Shown one piece after another: positions 25,490 to 36,303 of a stretch of 64,000 nucleotides of DNA; within the stretch, counting starts at the first letter, position 1; each line of letters begins with the position of its first letter. The translations under genes were made by a program, and so were the position numbers. The stretch comes from Apodemus sylvaticus (lineage: Eukaryota > Chordata > Mammalia > Rodentia > Muridae): assembly GCF_947179515.1 (NCBI RefSeq), contig NC_067472.1, forward strand, positions 171,894,378 to 171,958,377, in the 5' to 3' direction. Under the pieces are notes generated by a model. It was not told the origin of the DNA, made no database searches, and saw nothing but the letters and a program-made list of their open reading frames with translations.

Positions 25490-26105
25490 ACTGGTGTTAA
25501 TTGGTCTAATCACTGGCTGGCGCATCAACCTCCTTTGAGCCTATAAGGCTATTTCTACAACACTGGACGTCTGGGCTTCCCCTGGCACAGATTGCTGATG
25601 TGCTGCCATCCTCTTGGGTGCTGTTGGAGCCCTGGTGTGTCCTGCCCCAAGCAATGTTATGCTTGGGTTGTCTCTGTGGACTGAACCTGGTACTGCCCGT
25701 CTGCTCTGTCAGAGAGAGAAGATGGCAGCGGGGAGCCCGCAGGGCACCGGCCACATGCCTGACTGGCACACAGACGAACCATTGTTCTCCCAGTTCCTGG
25801 GTGCAGGCAGCAGCCCACAGCTTGGTTGTCCGCATCCCCAGAGGTCTTACACTCGGGCTAGCTCAGTGCCTGGGGTCGCCTGTCTCGTCTGGCTGGGGAC
25901 AAAGTTGGCAACTCTGCCTTCTCCGCCTGAGTACCGGAGCCTTGCTGCCCCAGGGAGGAACTGCTGCTCTCCCAGTTCCTAGGTGCAGGCTGCGGCTCAC
26001 AGCTTCCCAGAGGTCTTACACTTGGGCTAGCTCAGTACCTGGGGTTGCCTGTTTCCTCTGGCTGGGGACAAAGATGGCAACTCCGCCTTCTCCACCTGAC
26101 TGAGT
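25490..26105 (-). repeat. L1-E 5'UTR tandem monomers
   Basis: Two units about 183 bp apart share 'ctcccagttcct(g/a)ggtgcagg', 'agaggtcttacact', 'ggctagctcagt' and 'ctggctggggacaaag'. GC content is much higher than in the surrounding DNA, as expected of an L1 promoter region. Confidence 0.7.
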
Positions 26106-26408
26106 CAGTTTGTAACTCTTTATATTGGTTTCTCTGTGGTGTTAATATGTCCTCCCCCCCCACCCCCATTTCTGCCTTTCTCGGTCTGTTAATTGGCATT
26201 TCTTTTGCTAGGCTATGTGCTATTCAAAGGGCACAGCAATTCCAGGTGAACCTCATAGTTTGGATTTCTTCTAAAATGATTTCATGATTATAGTAGGATT
26301 TCTCTGTCAGGGGCTAAGTTTTGGAAGCACCAGAATTATATGAATATATTGTCAATGAAGTATTCATTACAGTGTTATCACAATCATGCTTTCTCTCGTA
26401 CACGTTAG

Positions 26409-26535
26409 GATGCATTGACCTATGATGAGGTGCATGTACACTTCACTCGGGAGGAGTGGTCCTTGCTGGATGCATCTCAGAAGAGACTTTACAAAGATGT
26501 GATGATTGACACATACAGGAACTTCATTGCTATAG
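26409..26535 (+). pseudogene. KRAB-A box exon of a KRAB zinc-finger gene
   Basis: This 127-bp exon has the standard size for a KRAB-A exon. An acceptor (cacgttag) lies just before it and a gtaaaa donor just after. It translates to a full KRAB-A box: [17 protein letters not shown], then [14 protein letters not shown] and TYRNFIAIG. The family recruits TRIM28 through this box to silence chromatin, and its natural targets are often retroelements. The exon itself shows no damage. An upstream exon with the start codon was not found. It is scored as pseudogene because the downstream exons are broken. Confidence 0.85.
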
Positions 26536-26741
26536 GTAAAACTGAATTTTCCTTTGAGTTTAAAAATAAGGGACGGGGGGTGGGTGGGGAGGCAGCTGTT
26601 TCTTTGTTATTGATGCTCCTCTGTAATCTTGAATGAGAATGAGGAAGAATAAGAAACAGGCATGGTTCTAAGATTCATTGTAGATAATGGCTAATTGACT
26701 AATTTCCAATGTATCATACATTTCCTGGTACTACATTTTAG

Positions 26742-26800
26742 GATACAATTGGGAAGACCATAATATTGAAGAATAGTCAAAGTGATAGAAGACATATAAG
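26742..26800 (+). pseudogene. Second KRAB exon, frameshifted
   Basis: Acceptor ctacattttag and donor gtaattt bound a 59-bp exon beginning GYNWEDHNIEE, the usual sequence after KRAB-A in murine genes of this class. The related exon is normally 61 bp. Two bases appear to be missing after NIEE, so TAG follows at once and the splice phase into the finger exon is lost. Confidence 0.75.
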
Positions 26801-27137
26801 GTAATTTTTTTGTGAAACCTGATTTGAATGTGCTTCTGAAGAAAATTTGATGTGTTCTCAAAATTTTAAAGATCAGCAACAGTTTATGTTGACTATTAAA
26901 TTCTCACAAGCCACATACCTCGATGCCAGGCAGCTGCTATGTTCTTGTAAGGCATTACTCTATGACAGTATATCTTAACAGATATAACTATTTGAATCAT
27001 GTCACCATTACAGCTACACTATAGAACTGCCATTTCATGTACTTTCATATGACTATGTCCAAAATCTTCTAATTAGCAAATAGTCCATAGTAAAACTGTT
27101 GATTTTCATATACTTGTCTTAAATTTGCTAAGTTTAG

Positions 27138-27538
27138 TAAGAGAGGAAGTTTATGAGATTCAAGAATGTTGTTGTGGAAAAACCTTAATCCGTACCCTAC
27201 ACTTCATGTCTATGAGGAACAAAATGTCAATCTTTGTGAATGCAAGGTGGAATCCTTTATTTGTTATTCTTCTAATAGGTATATCATATGTCATAATGGA
27301 TACAGGCCATATGAGCATAGGGATATTGAGATGCAGAGTATCTCTCTTTCCTAGACATATTAGATGGTATCTGCTAGTCCCCACTTTGAGGAGACTTTCT
27401 GAATGTCATACAAGTTTGTAATCACTTAGTTTTTCAACTTCATTTGGAATACAACTACAAACATACACTACAGAAAATCACTATGAGCCTTAGGACTATG
27501 GAAATTCTGTTTGTGCTTCACTTTTCAAATATTGTATG
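27138..27538 (+). pseudogene. 5' part of zinc-finger exon, degraded
   Basis: Follows a possible acceptor agtttag. Fragments typical of the start of a murine KRAB-ZNF last exon are visible but in different frames: QECCCGKTL near 27,160 and HNGYRPYEH near 27,300. The exon stops at 27,538, where the provirus starts, and its sequence resumes at 31,646. Confidence 0.65.
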
Positions 27539-27899
27539 TGTTGGTTTTTCCATGCAGTTTGTCTGCCTACATGCCATGTAGGTCATCTGTTTGCCTGCCT
27601 CATGGGCCGGGAGGATGTGGTGGAGATGCGAGCTGCAATGAGTAGGTCACACCAGGACAAACAGTTCCACATGGGGCTTTATTTAAGATGGGAAAAGTGT
27701 AGCCAGCGGAACGACAGAATGAAAAGAAAAAGAGAAAGAGGAGAAACGCTACCCAATTATATATGGGTGATGACGTAAATTACAGATAAAGGTGGGCCAT
27801 TGAATTATGGGTATATGGCGGCTGTTGCCATGGCAGTAGGCCTGTACTTGCACTGTGCTAATTGTCGCCTATATGATGTCACAGGTCTCCATACTAACA
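27539..27899 (-). mobile_element. 3' LTR of the provirus
   Basis: 361 bp with ends that read TGTTAG...CCAACA on the minus strand. An AATAAAGCCCC polyadenylation signal lies about two thirds of the way in. It is 68 bp longer than the other LTR, mainly because of a block at 27,562-27,630 absent there. A purine-rich aaatggtggga sits just upstream as a candidate polypurine tract. Confidence 0.85.
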
Positions 27900-27993
27900 T
27901 CCCACCATTTCTGTTATTAAAAAGAAAAGGAAAAGAAGAGGGAGGACCCAATTGTGAAGAGGAGTGAGGGCACCGTGTCTCTTAAACTGCTTC

Positions 27994-29660
27994 CTACTTT
28001 CTAGGGGCGTTGTCAATTTTGGGGTGTAGCTGATGTTCACCATCGGGGTCTCCTTGGTATACGTTGGCATCGGGTACCTCTGTAGACAGCAGCTCTTCTG
28101 TGGGCAGCGGCTGATAATTCTGTAACAGAAACTGATTAATAGTTTGGTTAGAAGTTTTTTGTATTTGCTGTTGGAGGAATGCAGAAACAAGATTAATGGG
28201 GCAGGGAGCAAACATTAACACCAGGAAAATGACTAGAAAAGGCGTTACAAAAGGGAGTATCCACTTCTATATAGCGTTTCCGAAAATGTCAGAGCTGGAG
28301 GTCTCTGAAGTTCTTTATGTCTGACTGAACCTCCTGGAGTTTGTTTCTCACTATCCCGGATTGGTTGTCATAGAAACAGCATTCTTCTTGAAGAAACAAG
28401 CAAAGACCACCTTCTTCAGCTGTCAGGACATCTAGGCCCCATCCGTTCTGAAGCACCACGGCTGCCAAAGAATCGATCTGCTTCTGGACAGTAAGCACAG
28501 TTTCAGTCATTCCCTGGAAATCGCTTTTAAACTGGGAAGTGGATGTATTGTATTGGGCCAGAGAAGTTGTTATTCCTGCCACACCAGTACCAACACCTAT
28601 GGCTATTCCTGTAGCGACCAAGAGTGGCACGATCTGAACTGCCCTCTCGTGTCAAGCAGCTATATCTACAACTGGGATTGGCAGGGGCTTATTTCCCTGG
28701 ATTACTCCCAGCTCAGGGAAAAGGAGCACCAATGTGCAAACTCCTGATCAGCTGGCAGGGAGGCGATGGTATACCTGGGTGCCACAAAGAATTGACGTTC
28801 TGGATTGCAGGGCATTGTGGTAGAGATGATATATCAAAGCTTATGGTTTTAGTATAGTCTAGGGAACTTAGTGCTCCTACAGAACCTGTCCCAGAGGTCT
28901 TAAAATGGTTTGCCATGCCAAAGAGAGGGACAGAGGTAAGGTACAGAGTCATGGTGACATCGGAGTCAGGACAGCTAACAAAAGGTGAAGAAACGTTATT
29001 TGGCAGTATCACTGGAGAACCTGTAACAGTTTTGAGTCTATTCCCGGGGGTACATATAACCAACAATCCTTAAAGTAACCAGGCCTGGTGACATTAAGGA
29101 GCTGGTATGCTGAGGTTAAGGTTTGAAGCAACAGGCGAAATGACGAGTTAGTGCCATTTATGAGGGTGCTGTCAAAGAATCAAGGACCTCAGAGGAGTGT
29201 TTAATTATCTCCCCTACTTTTCCAGTATCTAGTGGTTGGGCAATTGAGATATATTTTCTCTGAATATGGATGTTACTTACTGGGGAACTGGGCTGGTTTT
29301 TACTATAGAGCTTACCAACAACTCCTGTCACCCACCTGGAATCCCACGGGTCTTGTATGTAGAAAAGTGTCTTGTGGTGTTGATAGAAGAAATGATTGAC
29401 CAGTGATCCTAGCATATGTATCTGACAATACCAACATGGGCAGCCCCCATATTCCTCTGGTCGTTTTTTACAATAATCTTTTGTCTGGTCAAAGAGAAAG
29501 CAAGTATAGAGATCATAATACTTAGATGGGATAACACATACAGGGATGATCGTGATTTGGAGCGGTTCCTGGCATCTGTCTATGGAGCAGTTTCTTGACC
29601 CTATTTGGAAAGACTGTTTGTTATCCGTGGTGATTTCTTGAACCTTGAATCTCCAGATGT
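27994..29660 (-). pseudogene. Endogenous retroviral env, broken
   Basis: Surface-subunit sequence contains a CWYC motif (CxxC type, about 29,425-29,436). The transmembrane-subunit sequence has a hydrophobic fusion-peptide-like start near 28,630 and a CX6CC motif near 28,380-28,400, the pair typical of gammaretroviral Env. The frame is interrupted by stops before the fusion peptide (near 28,700), by a TGA at about 28,289, and by a frame change into the membrane-anchor and cytoplasmic-tail segment that ends at 27,994. The start codon was not fixed. Confidence 0.8.
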
Positions 29661-29715
29661 AAGGACTGCCCTGGATGGGAACGTAGAACAGCAGGGTAGG
29701 AGAAGAAACCCATGT

Positions 29716-30575
29716 CTAATCCAATGAGGTTGAGCTCAGCTGCCAGAGTTGAGTCTCATGTTCTGGAATTGGGGACAAGGTGGATGGTCTCAATGTCCCC
29801 TGGAGCTTAATAGAGTATGGTCCTGTTAGGGCTGACATGTATGAAGAAGAGTCATTTGTAGGTGGAGGGATGAAAGGTTTGAGGTGAGACAGGTGGACCC
29901 AATGAGAGAATCCTTCGAGTTTAGCAGCTATATGGGTCATGAGAATCACCTTAAAAGGGCCCTGCCATTTGGGAGAGAGGGGTAAGGGCCGATGATCTGG
30001 AGGGGATAAGAGGACTTGGTCTCCAATGTTGACAGGTAGTGGACAGGAGACAGTCTGTGGCTGCGTTAGATGGTGGTCAGCAAAGTCTCATAGGAGAGAG
30101 CAAAGGTGGCAAAGCAGTGGGGTGGGTAGGTGGTCTGGGAGGGGAGAACATTTAGGTGAAAGACCAGGAGTTAAAACTGGACATCCATACATAAGTTCAA
30201 AGGGTGAGATCAGAAGAGGTCACCCTTGGGGAGAGCTCGTAGCCTGAAAAGAGCCAGAGGTAGGAGTTTTACCCAGTCAAGGTGAAGTTCCTGTGACCAG
30301 TTAGCAAGAGTGGTTTTTAAAGAGCGGTTAGTTCTTTCTACCTTACCTGAAGATTGAGGATGGTAGGGAATGTGAAAATGCCAAGGGATGTTTAAGGCCT
30401 TAGATAGACTGTGAGAGATCTGGGAAGTAAATTCAGGACCATTGTCTGACTGAAGGGAGGCTGGAACACCAAATCGGGTATGATCTCTTGGAGGAGGAGA
30501 TCAGAGACTGTCTGAGCCCTTTTGTTACTGGTGGGAAAGGCTTCTACTCACCCCAAGAAGGTGTCCACCAAGAAC
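29716..30575 (-). pseudogene. Retroviral integrase C-terminal half, broken
   Basis: On the minus strand a VDTF segment with the first catalytic Asp is near 30,560, followed at once by a TGA where the conserved Trp should be. The DNGPEF motif is at about 30,430-30,446 and the KVERTN segment with the catalytic Glu near 30,330. The C-terminal SHWVHLSHLKP block is near 29,900. A further frame change lies near 30,220. The N-terminal zinc domain is missing. Confidence 0.8.
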
Positions 30576-30614
30576 AGGAGGTACTTGGCATGCTTGACCG
30601 TAGGCATATGGGCA

Positions 30615-31150
30615 TATGCCTGCCGGGGCAGAAGAGTGTCACTAGGTACTGTAGCACCCAAGCTTTAGATCTCTGGGGGTGAAAACCTCCAGAGATCTGC
30701 TTGCGCCCAGGAACTGAGCATATAGGTGCTTCAACTGCCAGACCGCCGGGCATGGAGCCTGTGTCCTGCCTGGAGAGCAGCAGAGGGAGGGAATCCCCGC
30801 AGCCATATTCGCTGCCTGCCAGGGCAGAAAAGCGTCCCTTGGTACTGTATCACACCGAGCTTAAGATCTTTGGGGGTGCAAACTGCCAGAGGTCTGCCTA
30901 TGCCCAGGACCTGAGCACACAGGTGGTTCATCTCCCAGCTGATAGGTTGTGGGACCTGTGTCCTGCCTGGAGAGCAGCAGAGGGAGCAACTCCCCATGGC
31001 CTGCCAGGGCAGAAAAACCTCACTAGGTACTGTATTATCCTAAGCTTAAGATCTCTGGGGGTGCAAATCTCCAGGGGTCTGCCTGTGTCCAGAACCTGAG
31101 AACATAGGCAGTTTATCTGCAAGCTGGTCGGTCGTGGGGCTGTGTCCTAA
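30615..31150. repeat. ~190-bp tandem array inside the provirus
   Basis: Nearly three units share 'gccagggcagaa', 'ggtactgta', 'aagatct(c/t)tgggggtg' and 'ctg(t/c)gtcctgcctggagagcagcagaggg'. Anchors fall at 30,628, 30,824 and 31,009, so unit length is 185-196 bp. I do not recognise the source; it could be a proviral leader repeat or part of another element's promoter. Confidence 0.8.
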
Positions 31151-31352
31151 GAAAGAATCAGCAGGGAGTGACCCTCCCCTCCCCCTCCCCCCAACACACA
31201 CACCATCTTTGCTCCATAACGGAGCAGTCTGAGAACACCTGGTTCACCTTGATAACTCGAGTATAACATTGCTTGAGGCAAGCCTGAGCAGGTATCTACA
31301 CTCTTCTCTCTATAGTGACTACAGGCAGAATCTCCTGATGGGCACGCCAAAA

Positions 31353-31645
31353 TGTTGGTTTTTCCATGCAGTTGGTCTGTTTGCGCAGGAGGTCACACCA
31401 GGCCAAACAGTTCCATGTGGGGCTTTATATAAGATGAGGAAAATGTGTAGTGGGTGGGAAGAAGGAGGAGAAGAAAGAGAGGGGAGGAGAAACGCTAACC
31501 AATTATATATGGGTAATCCAGTAAATTACAGGTAATGTTGGGCCATTGAATTCTGGGTATCTGGCGACTGTTGCCTTGGCAACAGACCCATAGTTGCACT
31601 GTGCTAATTGTGGCCTATATGACATCACAGGTCTCGGTACTAACA
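31353..31645 (-). mobile_element. 5' LTR of the provirus
   Basis: 293 bp, same ends and orientation as the other LTR. The minus-strand sequence just after it begins ttttggcgtg, so a primer-binding site may start at TGG, but I could not match it to a tRNA. Confidence 0.85.
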
Positions 31646-33896
31646 GTATGACTCACAGTGTAAGAAAATTTATGGATATAATTAGAGTGGTATATTTGTG
31701 AATTCTTGCAGTTTTCTTCAAATATCTGGAAAACTTCAAGTAGAGAAATTATGCTATTAACGTGAGCCATTTAATAAATGTCTTCACAATCACAGCTGTC
31801 TTTAATGCTGCGAAACACCCCACAATAAAGGGGAACACCAAGATTATAAGCAATGTGATTAAAACCTCGCAATCTGATTCTACCTTACAGTTAGACCAAA
31901 TTGTAAAATAAATTCATGCAGATAAAAAAAGATTCATCAGTGTAATGAATGTGATCAAACTCTTCCATGTCCCTATTATCATTGCAGGCATGCAAGAAAT
32001 CCTGTTGGGGAGAAACCTTATGAATATACACAATGTGATAAAGCCTTCATATGTCAGAGTCATCTTCAAAACCATGAAAGAATTCAAAGTCAAGAGAAAT
32101 CCTCTGAAGGTTTTCAACATAGTGAAGTCCTTGCATGTCATAATAGTCTCCAAATACATAAAAGACCAGATACTGGAGGGAAAACCTACAAATGTAATCA
32201 ATGTGATAAAGCCTTTTCACAACCCAGTAAACTTCGAGTACATAAGAGATCACATACTAGATGGAAACCCTACAAATGTAATCAGGGTGGTAAAGCCTTT
32301 TCACAACCCAGTAACCTTCAAGTACATGAGAGAACACATACTGGACAGAAACCCTATGAATGTAATCAGTGTGGTAAAGCCTTTACAGAACCCAGTAAAC
32401 TTCGAATACATGAGAGAAGACATACTGGAGAGAAACCCTATGAATGTAATCAGTGTGGTAAAGCCTTTGCACATCGCAATACTTTGCGCTTGCATAACAG
32501 AACACATACTGGAGAGAAACCCTATGAATGTAATCAATGTGGTAAAGCCTTTCCACATCAATCTACTTTGCGTTGGCATAAAAGAACGCATACTGGAGAG
32601 AAACCCTATGAATGTAACCAGTGTGATAAAGCCTTTTCATACCAGTCTTATTTGGTCTTGCATAAGAGAACACATACTGGAGAGAAACCTTATGTATGTA
32701 ATCAATGTGGTAAAACCTTTGCACAAAGATCTCATCTCCAAACACATAAAGTAATGCATACAGGTGAGAAACCATTCAAGTGTAATCAATGTGATAAAGC
32801 CTATACACAACAGAGTCATCTCCGAATACATGAAAGAACACATACTGGAGAGAAACCTTATAAATGTAATCAGTGCAGCAAATCATTTGCATCTCACAGT
32901 CATCTTCAATCTCATGAAAGAATTCATACTGGAGAGAAACCTTACAAATGTAATCAATGTGATAAAACATTTGCACAACGTTCTAGTCTCCAACTACATA
33001 AAAGAACACATAGTGGAGAGAAACCCTACAAATGCAATCAATGTGATAAAGCCTTTGCACAAAGCAGTAGTCTCCAATCGCATAAAAGAACACATAGTGG
33101 AGATAAACCTTATGAATGTAATCAGTGTGGTAAAGCCTTTTCATATCACTCTGCTTTGTGTGTGCATAAAAGAACACATACTGGAGAGAAACCTTATGAA
33201 TGTAATCAATCTTTTAAAGCTTACACACTTCACCATCAGCTCCAAAACCATAAAAAGTTTCATACTGAAGATGCCCTATGAATGTAATCACTGTGGTAAA
33301 GCCTTTGAAAATCAAAATAATCTACTGAAACATAATCAATCTGGGAGAGGAACCCTATGAAGGTATTTAGCATGGTAACATCTTTGCATATTTCTCTAGA
33401 CTTCATCACTATGAAAATACTCATACTGTACAGAAACCATATGAACATAAGAAATGTAGTAAGGTTTTTGGACATCATAGTGATCTCATGTGGAAAAGAA
33501 CATATATTAGAGATAAATCGTACAAGTATGGTAAAAGTGATAAATCCATTTCACAACATAATTATCTCTGAATACATGAAAGAAAACATTGGTGAGAAAC
33601 ACTATGAATGTAATCAATGTGGGAAACCCTTTTCATAACACGATCATCTTTGAATAAAAGAACACATACTAGAAAGAAACCTTATGGAGGTGAACAATGT
33701 GACAAAGGCATAAAACCATTCATACTGGAGAGAAACACTACGAAGGTATTCAATATGGAAGTCTTTGCATGTCACTGTTATCTCCAGATTCACAAAAAAT
33801 AATGCTGGAGAGAATACTTCAGAGAACACATACTGAAGAGAAACCCTGTGAATATAAGCAATGTGGGAAAGCCTTTACATATTATAGTCCATGTTA
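31646..33896 (+). pseudogene. C2H2 zinc-finger array of the KRAB-ZNF gene
   Basis: The exon resumes after the provirus. One frame is open from 31,926 to the TGA at 33,279-33,281 (451 codons, no ATG at its start). It contains 16 finger units. Eleven keep the full C-X2-C-X12-H-X3-H pattern (the unit starting near 32,190, then ten in a row from about 32,357 to 33,180), joined mostly by TGEKP linkers. The first three units have lost Cys residues, another reads CNQGG, and the last reads CNQS. A net two-base loss near 33,265 puts the next finger (CNHCGKAF) in another frame, and degraded fingers trail to about 33,896. The protein would have bound DNA in the nucleus. Confidence 0.85.
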
Positions 33897-33898
33897 AA

Positions 33899-34013
33899 TA
33901 TGTAAATATATATATATTTATATGTACATATACATATATGAGAGCCTTGTTATACTGAAATCCAATATTTAAAGGTTCTTTTTTTTCTTTTATATATATA
34001 TATATTTTTTTTT
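33899..34013. repeat. AT-rich simple repeats
   Basis: (ta)n stretches at 33,907-33,945 and 33,993-34,005 next to a T-rich run. Confidence 0.85.
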
Positions 34014-34150
34014 TTCAAAACAAGATTTCTCTGTATAGTCCTGCCTGTCCTGGAGCTCACTCTGTAGACCAGGCTGGCCTTAAACTCAGAAATCCGCCTG
34101 CCTCTGCATGGCAGAGTGCTGGGATTACAGGCATGTGCCACCACCGCCCA
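34014..34150 (-). repeat. B1 SINE
   Basis: Reversed B1: caagatttctctgtatagtcctgcc...accaggctggcctt...gctgggattacaggcatgtgccacca. Confidence 0.9.
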
Positions 34151-34479
34151 TCTTCAAAAATTCTTAAATGAATGTAACTGGTTCCCTCTGGGTTAAGCAC
34201 AATGACCATCACTCAAGTCAAATAGGTTGAACATAGTAGGAAATCTATATGAAAAAATCGTGCCTACAATTCTTTTCCTTGGCGCAGTGGAACTGTCAAC
34301 ACTTAGCTACTATGGTGATAATATCCTTGGTGATGTAAGAAACTTTGAAGTCTGCTTAGCCCACAGGCCTGTGTGTATCAGAGTGAAATGGTCCTGTAGT
34401 TCATGAGTCCCAAATTTGGGTATCTCAGTTGACAGCAAACATAATGACTTGCTGCTTATTTCATGTCTGAGGCATGGTG

Positions 34480-34665
34480 AGAGCTTAGTAGCTAAGAGCC
34501 CTTGCTGTTCCTTGAGAAGACCCTGATTGAGTTCCTACCACCCCAACATTTGGTTCGTTTCTCTAAACTACCAGAAACCCTCAAATCCAGGGGATCCTGA
34601 TTCCCTCTTCTGGCATCTGAAGGCATTGCACTGACATCTGTACAAGTCTAAATACAGATGTATAA
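34480..34665 (+). repeat. Degraded B2/B3-type SINE
   Basis: Plus-strand body with 'agctaagagcccttgctgttc', 'ccctcttctggcatctgaagg' and a 'taaaatt' end. A B1-like remnant follows at 34,670-34,760 and another tRNA-derived SINE at about 34,815-34,985. Confidence 0.55.
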
Positions 34666-35061
34666 AATTTGATGCTAGGCATGCTGGTACATTACTATAA
34701 TCTCAGCAGGCAGGCAGATCACTATGAATGCGAGTTCAGCCTTGGTAGACAAAATAATTTGAAGAAATGAGTTTGTTGCCATTAAAACGTCACAACAAAA
34801 TAAAAGGATTTTTCATGGCATGTGAGTTGCCTCAATGGCAAAGAGCACTTGTTCTAATAAAGGACCACAATCTGATACCCAGCCTTCACATGGATGCTCA
34901 TCATTCCCATAAACTCCAGGCATGTATGTGGCAAGGACATCCATATAGGCAAAGTAGTCATAAACATAAACTAGAATAAAAAAGTGTTAATAAAGTGATT
35001 TAAAACAGGGAAAATGTTCATGTGTTTTTCTTTGTCAGTTGTCATATCTGCCATAGTTACT

Positions 35062-35697
35062 GTAAGATGGTACAACCACTTTGGAAATCCGTCTGGCGGT
35101 TCTTCAGAGATCTGGGCATGACATTTCTGGAGGACCCTGCTATAGCACCCCTGGGCATATACCCAGAGGATTCCCCAGCATGCAATAAGGACACATGCTC
35201 CACTATCTTCATAGCAGCCTGTTTGTAATAGCTAGAAACTGGAAAGAACCCAGTTGTCCCTCACTGGAGGAATGGATTAAAAAAATGTGGTATATTTACA
35301 CAATGTAATACTATTTAGCCATCAGAAACAATGAATTCATGAAATTCTTAGACAAATGGATGGATCTGGAGAACATCATACTAGGTGAGGCAACACAGTC
35401 TCAAAAGATCAATCTTGGTATGCACTCACTGATAAAATGGATATTAGCCTAGAAATGTGGAATACCCAAGATATAATCCACATATTAATTGATGTCCAAG
35501 AGGAACGGAGGAGTGGCCCCTGGTTCTGGAAAGATTCGGTGCAGCAGTATAGGGGAATACCAGAACAGGGAAGTGGGAAGGGTCGGATGGGGAGAAAGGG
35601 GTAGGGAAAATGGCTAATGGGACTTTCGGGGAGTGGGGAGCCAGAAAAGGGGAAGTCATTTGAAATGTAAATAAAAAACTATATCGAAAAAAAGTTG
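35062..35697 (+). mobile_element. 5'-truncated LINE-1 3' end
   Basis: Plus-strand ORF2 C-terminal sequence (ggtacaaccactttggaaatc..) runs into the G-rich 3'UTR and an A-rich end, aataaaaaactatatcgaaaaaaa. Confidence 0.85.
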
Positions 35698-36109
35698 CCT
35701 TTATCCATGTATATCATGTTTATGCCTTGGTCCACAGAGGGTATTGGATACTCTGGAACTGAAGCTGTAGATGGTTGTGAACTGTCATGTTCCTGGGAAT
35801 GGAACTCAGGTCTTCTAATCAGCATCAAGTGATCTTATCCTCTGAAGCATTTTGCCCCATAATTTACCTTTTAGAAGTTAGATGACTAAGTCAAGGCCAA
35901 AATGTTGAAAAGATTTTATGGGATTTGTGACATAGTACACAAAACAATTTTGGTCAGATCTTGCCAAGGAAAAAAATCATACTGATGTAGCAATTTTAGT
36001 GGCATTATTCATTCATTTCAGATAAACCTGTGTCTTAAAAGTAAAATAACAAAAATATCAATATGAGGCTTCAAAGTGTTCCAAATAAAATGGAACATGG
36101 AGGTTACAT

Positions 36110-36303
36110 GAGGGTTTCTACTGCTGTAATGAAAGACCACATCCAAAAGCAACTTGGGGAGGAAAGGATGTTATTTGGCTCTCATTTCCACATCACTGTC
36201 ATCTTTCAAGGAGGTCAGGACAGGAACTCAAACAGCAGGAACCTGGAGCCAGCCAGTGATGCAGAGGCCATGGAGGGGTGCTGCTGGAGAGAACACACAG
36301 GTC
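36110..36303 (-). mobile_element. MaLR-type LTR fragment
   Basis: Reads ctgctgtaatgaaagaccacatccaaaagcaac, the reverse of the 3' end of the LTR at 38,276-38,845, then 'gtcaggacaggaactcaa' and 'gatgcagaggccatggagg'. It is cut off by the L1 that follows. Confidence 0.65.

Larger units (their letters stand above)
19262..26105 (-). mobile_element. Near full-length young LINE-1 (L1-E) with duplicated 5' end
   Basis: Order on the minus strand: 5'UTR tandem units (26,105-25,490), an ORF1 start (25,480) that runs only to about 25,150, a second 5'UTR block (25,149-24,650), a complete second ORF1 region (24,599-23,424), ORF2 (23,361 to about 19,540), 3'UTR and poly(A). The doubled promoter/ORF1-start arrangement is not normal for one L1. 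Stops and frameshifts in both ORFs make it defective. Confidence 0.85.
27539..31645 (-). mobile_element. Class I endogenous retrovirus, internally deleted, in the ZNF exon
   Basis: Two same-orientation LTRs bound the element, and gtatg is repeated exactly outside them (27,534-27,538 and 31,646-31,650). Between them, on the minus strand, lie a tandem-repeat block, the C-terminal half of integrase and an env gene. Gag, protease and reverse transcriptase are missing. Integrase and env resemble gammaretroviral (ERV1) proteins. It carries stops and frameshifts in every remaining gene and looks unable to encode a working virus. Confidence 0.88.

Noticed and set aside
25506..26103. GC-rich ORFs on both strands upstream of the KRAB exon
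   Set aside because: They lie in L1 5'UTR monomers. I also considered a KRAB-gene promoter here but saw nothing beyond the L1 sequence.
32340..33240. Regular ~84-bp repeats that could suggest a CRISPR-like or satellite array
   Set aside because: Units translate to C2H2 fingers with TGEKP linkers.
31945..33360. Two long alternative-frame ORFs across the zinc-finger region
   Set aside because: They are shadows of the finger repeat: the regular 84-bp unit lacks stops in a second frame, giving repetitive [12 protein letters not shown] sequence.
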